Below, piece by piece: positions 61,541-64,000 of a stretch of 64,000 nt of DNA. Each line of letters begins with the position of its first letter. Positions within the stretch are counted from its first letter, which is position 1. Both the position numbers and the translations under genes were made by a program. Below the pieces are notes generated by a model that saw only the letters and a program-made list of their open reading frames with translations, was not told where the DNA came from and ran no database searches. The stretch is from contig JAQGEF010000012.1 in NCBI GenBank assembly GCA_027854065.1, positions 83,987 through 147,986 on the forward strand, written 5' to 3'. The DNA is from Polluticaenibacter yanchengensis. GTDB lineage: Bacteria > Bacteroidota > Bacteroidia > Chitinophagales > Chitinophagaceae.

Positions 61541-63531
61541 TGACACATACACATTCTAAAACAGAAGACAGTAATTGCTGTGCGCATGATGTTAAGATCA
61601 TCCCGGCTAAGCAGGAACAGCACGATCACAGCCATGACGATGGCCATGACCATTCGCATGAAGCAGGAAGTACGGGGAAACTGTTCCTGCCGGCGATTAT
61701 TTCATTTATATTATTGATATTGGCCATTGCTTTTGATAACTGGCTACCGCAGCAATGGTTTGGTGGTACTGTGAGAACCATATGGTATGTTGTGGCTTAT
61801 ATTCCTGTTGGACTGCCTGTTATTAAAGATGCTTTCGTGAGTATCTCTAAGGGGGATATTTTCTCTGAATTCTTCCTGATGACGGTCGCTACGGTTGGTG
61901 CTTTTGCTATTGGAGAATATCCGGAAGCTGTAGCTGTGATGTTGTTTTATGCTGTAGGGGAAGTGTTTCAAACACTGGCGGTGAGCCGGGCGAAGGGGAA
62001 TATTAAGGCATTACTGGACCAACGCCCGGATGAAGTGACGATATTGATTAATAATGTGCCTAAAACAGTTAAAGCTGAAACTGTGGAAACGGGTGCTGTT
62101 ATCCAGTTAAAGCCTGGTGAAAAGCTGGCGCTTGATGGTATTTTGGAATCGGAAAGTGCGTCTTTTAATACGGCTGCTCTTACGGGTGAAAGTAAGCCTG
62201 ACTCTAAAAATAAGGGGGCGCAGGTTCTGGCGGGTATGATTAACCTGAACACGGTGAGTGTTGTAAAAGTGACTGCGGCTTATGCGGACAGTAAGTTGAG
62301 TAAGATTCTGGAACTGGTGCAAAATGCGACTGCACAAAAAGCACCGACGGAATTGTTTATCCGGAAATTTGCGAAAGTATATACGCCGATCGTGGTATTA
62401 TTAGCTCTGGCTATTTGTTTTCTGCCTTTCTTTTTTGTTGAAAATTACAGCTTTGGACAATGGCTCTACAGGGCTTTGATTTTCCTGGTTATTTCCTGCC
62501 CATGTGCGTTGGTTATTTCTATTCCGCTTGGATATTTTGGTGGTATTGGGGCTGCGAGCAGAAACGGTATTTTATTTAAGGGGAGCAATTTCCTGGATGC
62601 GATAGCTAATATCCAAAATGTGGTGATGGATAAAACGGGTACGCTTACCGAAGGTGTGTTCGAGGTACAGGAGATTGTACTTGAACCTGGGATTGATAAA
62701 AATAAAATATTGCAAATGGTGAACGCGCTTGAGCGTTTAAGCTCTCATCCGGTGGCCACTGCTATCCATGATTATGTCGGACCTGTTGACAACGGTATCC
62801 TGCTAAAAGATACTGAGGAAATTGCGGGCCACGGATTGAAAGCTGTGATTGATGGCAAGGTCTTATTGGTTGGTAACTTTAAACTGATGGATAAATTCAA
62901 TATCGGTTATAATATTGACCCTTCTTCAATTGTATATACGACTATTGCTATTGCTTATGATAATGAGTTTGCCGGGTATATTACTATTGCGGATAAAATA
63001 AAAGAAGATGCTGCTATCAGTATTCAGAAATTGAATGCACTGAATGTGAAGGCGACTATGCTGAGTGGTGATAAATCGACTGTTGTAAAGTATGTGGCTG
63101 GGCAATTGCAAATTCCTGACGCTTTCGGGGACCTATTGCCGGAGGATAAGGTGAATAAGGTGAAGGAAATAAAGGCGAGAAATGAATCGGTGGCATTTGT
63201 GGGGGATGGGGTTAATGACGCGCCGGTAGTGGCGCTTAGTGATGTCGGGATTGCAATGGGTGGCCTGGGCAGTGATGCGACTATTGAAACGGCGGACGTT
63301 GTAATACAGGATGACAAACCTTCCAAAATTCCGGTGGCAATAAATATTGGTAAGCAGACGAAGAAAATAGTCTGGCAGAATATTACGCTTGCATTTGTGG
63401 TTAAGGGTATTGTTCTGATCCTTGGTGCGGGTGGCCTGGCTACTATGTGGGAGGCTGTTTTTGCGGATGTGGGTGTTTCGCTGATTGCGATTTTGAATGC
63501 GGTGAGAATTCAGAAAATGAAATTTGATTAG
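61540..63531 (+). CDS. P1B-type heavy-metal-exporting ATPase (Zn/Cd/Co class)
   Basis: The 663-residue protein starts with a His-rich tail (HSHDDGHDHSHEAG at about 31-43) in place of a CxxC metal domain. The core has an actuator ALTGES, the transmembrane metal site SCPCALV (CPC, residues 320-322), phosphorylation DKTGT (Asp364), the SSHP motif at 401-404, and the hinge GDGVNDAPVVALSDVGIAMG. CPC plus His-rich tail fits Zn/Cd/Co export (ZntA/CadA). The gene overlaps the methyltransferase stop by one base, so they are translationally coupled; with the upstream fur gene this forms a metal-resistance operon. Confidence 0.95.
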   Translation: MTHTHSKTEDSNCCAHDVKIIPAKQEQHDHSHDDGHDHSHEAGSTGKLFLPAIISFILLILAIAFDNWLPQQWFGGTVRTIWYVVAYIPVGLPVIKDAFVSISKGDIFSEFFLMTVATVGAFAIGEYPEAVAVMLFYAVGEVFQTLAVSRAKGNIKALLDQRPDEVTILINNVPKTVKAETVETGAVIQLKPGEKLALDGILESESASFNTAALTGESKPDSKNKGAQVLAGMINLNTVSVVKVTAAYADSKLSKILELVQNATAQKAPTELFIRKFAKVYTPIVVLLALAICFLPFFFVENYSFGQWLYRALIFLVISCPCALVISIPLGYFGGIGAASRNGILFKGSNFLDAIANIQNVVMDKTGTLTEGVFEVQEIVLEPGIDKNKILQMVNALERLSSHPVATAIHDYVGPVDNGILLKDTEEIAGHGLKAVIDGKVLLVGNFKLMDKFNIGYNIDPSSIVYTTIAIAYDNEFAGYITIADKIKEDAAISIQKLNALNVKATMLSGDKSTVVKYVAGQLQIPDAFGDLLPEDKVNKVKEIKARNESVAFVGDGVNDAPVVALSDVGIAMGGLGSDATIETADVVIQDDKPSKIPVAINIGKQTKKIVWQNITLAFVVKGIVLILGAGGLATMWEAVFADVGVSLIAILNAVRIQKMKFD

Positions 63532-63560
63532 ATTGATCATCCTATCAGTTAAGGGTGTAT

Positions 63561-63925
63561 TTTACCCACCCCTGCCCCTCCCAGGAGGGGACAGGAGCAG
63601 GAGTAGCTTGATGATACCAGTGATATCAAGAAATGTTATTTTCAGGGGATTTGGTTTACTCAATTGATATTCAAAACTTATAATACATTATGGAGTATGA
63701 GTAATTGTTGTTGATATCATCTAAAGATTTTTACCCACCCCTGCCCCTCCCAGGAGGGGACAGGAGCAGGAGTAGTTTGATGATAACAGTGATATCAAGA
63801 AATGTTATTTTCAGGGAATTTGGTTTACTCAATTGATATTCAAAACTTATAATACATTATGGAGTATGAGTAATTGTTGTTGATATCATCTAAAGATTTT
63901 CACCCACCCTGCCCCTCCCAGGAGT
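63561..63925 (+). repeat. Tandem ~169-bp repeat (two units plus a third start)
   Basis: Units start at 63561, 63730 and 63898 with TTTACCCACCCCTGCCCCTC. Each has an inverted CCCCTCCC/GGGAGGGG-type core, AGGAGCAGGAGTAG, ATATCAAGAAATG and AACTTATAATACATTATGG. The two full units differ at only a few bases. The G-rich core is the same module seen at 3.93 and 24.56 kb. The sequence after it to the window end shows no gene. Confidence 0.88.
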
Positions 63926-64000
63926 ACGGCTGTTGTATTCTTAAGATATTAATTTACAAATAGTTTGAATGTCATTTGAGCCTAATCTTATTGCTTGAGC

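Noticed and set aside
1-64000. tRNA, rRNA, riboswitch or insertion sequence
   Set aside because: No tRNA cloverleaf, rRNA segment, transposase gene or recognisable riboswitch was seen in the gaps, including the metK leader.

Overview
The window looks like chromosomal DNA of a Bacteroidota bacterium, most likely in or near the Chitinophagaceae; the family is inferred from gene style, not proven. Pointers are a SusC/SusD pair, GH92 and GH115 enzymes, a DUF4270 lipoprotein, a fused SecDF, a short glycogen-synthase-like protein beside panC, Bacteroidota-type promoters (TTG / TAnnTTTG) and moderate-to-low GC. I see no rRNA, tRNA, CRISPR array, prophage or intact insertion sequence.

Layout. 1-2.6 kb: 3' end of a pyruvate dehydrogenase E1 beta gene and a secreted protein with a tail-fibre-type (S74) C-terminus. 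2.6-28.2 kb: a glucuronoxylan utilisation locus in two divergent arms around a LacI-family regulator. The minus arm has susC, susD, a GH10 xylanase with an inserted CBM, a GH35/DUF5597 enzyme, xylulokinase, xylose isomerase and mannonate dehydratase. The plus arm has lacI, GH67 and GH115 alpha-glucuronidases, an SDR dehydrogenase, GH43, a SASA/CE20-type acetylesterase and a second GH10. Together they cover capture, backbone cleavage, deacetylation, debranching and entry of xylose and glucuronate into central metabolism. Glucuronate isomerase, the usual fructuronate reductase, KDG kinase/aldolase and a sugar permease are not in the window. 28.2-33.5 kb: GH92 and GH63-type enzymes, an N-glycan-like pair. 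33.9-41.1 kb: a truncated cupin remnant, a membrane protein, cysteine desulfurase, panC, the glycogen-synthase-like gene, DUF4270 and metK. 41.2-42.3 kb: a GxxExxY nuclease-fold gene with three ~110-bp direct repeats on each side. 42.4-60.2 kb: amidohydrolase, CYTH, LolA, nitroreductase, an OstA-like protein, a Tricorn-type S41 protease, a 21-bp minisatellite, secDF, an M1 peptidase and a DOPA-dioxygenase-like protein. 60.5-63.5 kb: a Fur regulator, an ICMT-like methyltransferase and a P1B metal ATPase. The window ends in a ~169-bp tandem repeat.

Intergenic DNA is unusually rich in repeats: REP-like hairpins (seven loci), a ~60-bp element in five copies, a MITE-like GTCATTYTGA element with 337-bp tandem amplification, the ~110-bp array around the GxxExxY gene, the 21-bp heptad-encoding minisatellite, and a 49-bp near-perfect palindrome. 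The most interesting candidates for an undescribed system are the GxxExxY/repeat cassette and the repeated palindromic sites in the xylan locus. All calls come from reading sequence and translations by eye; no database search was run.
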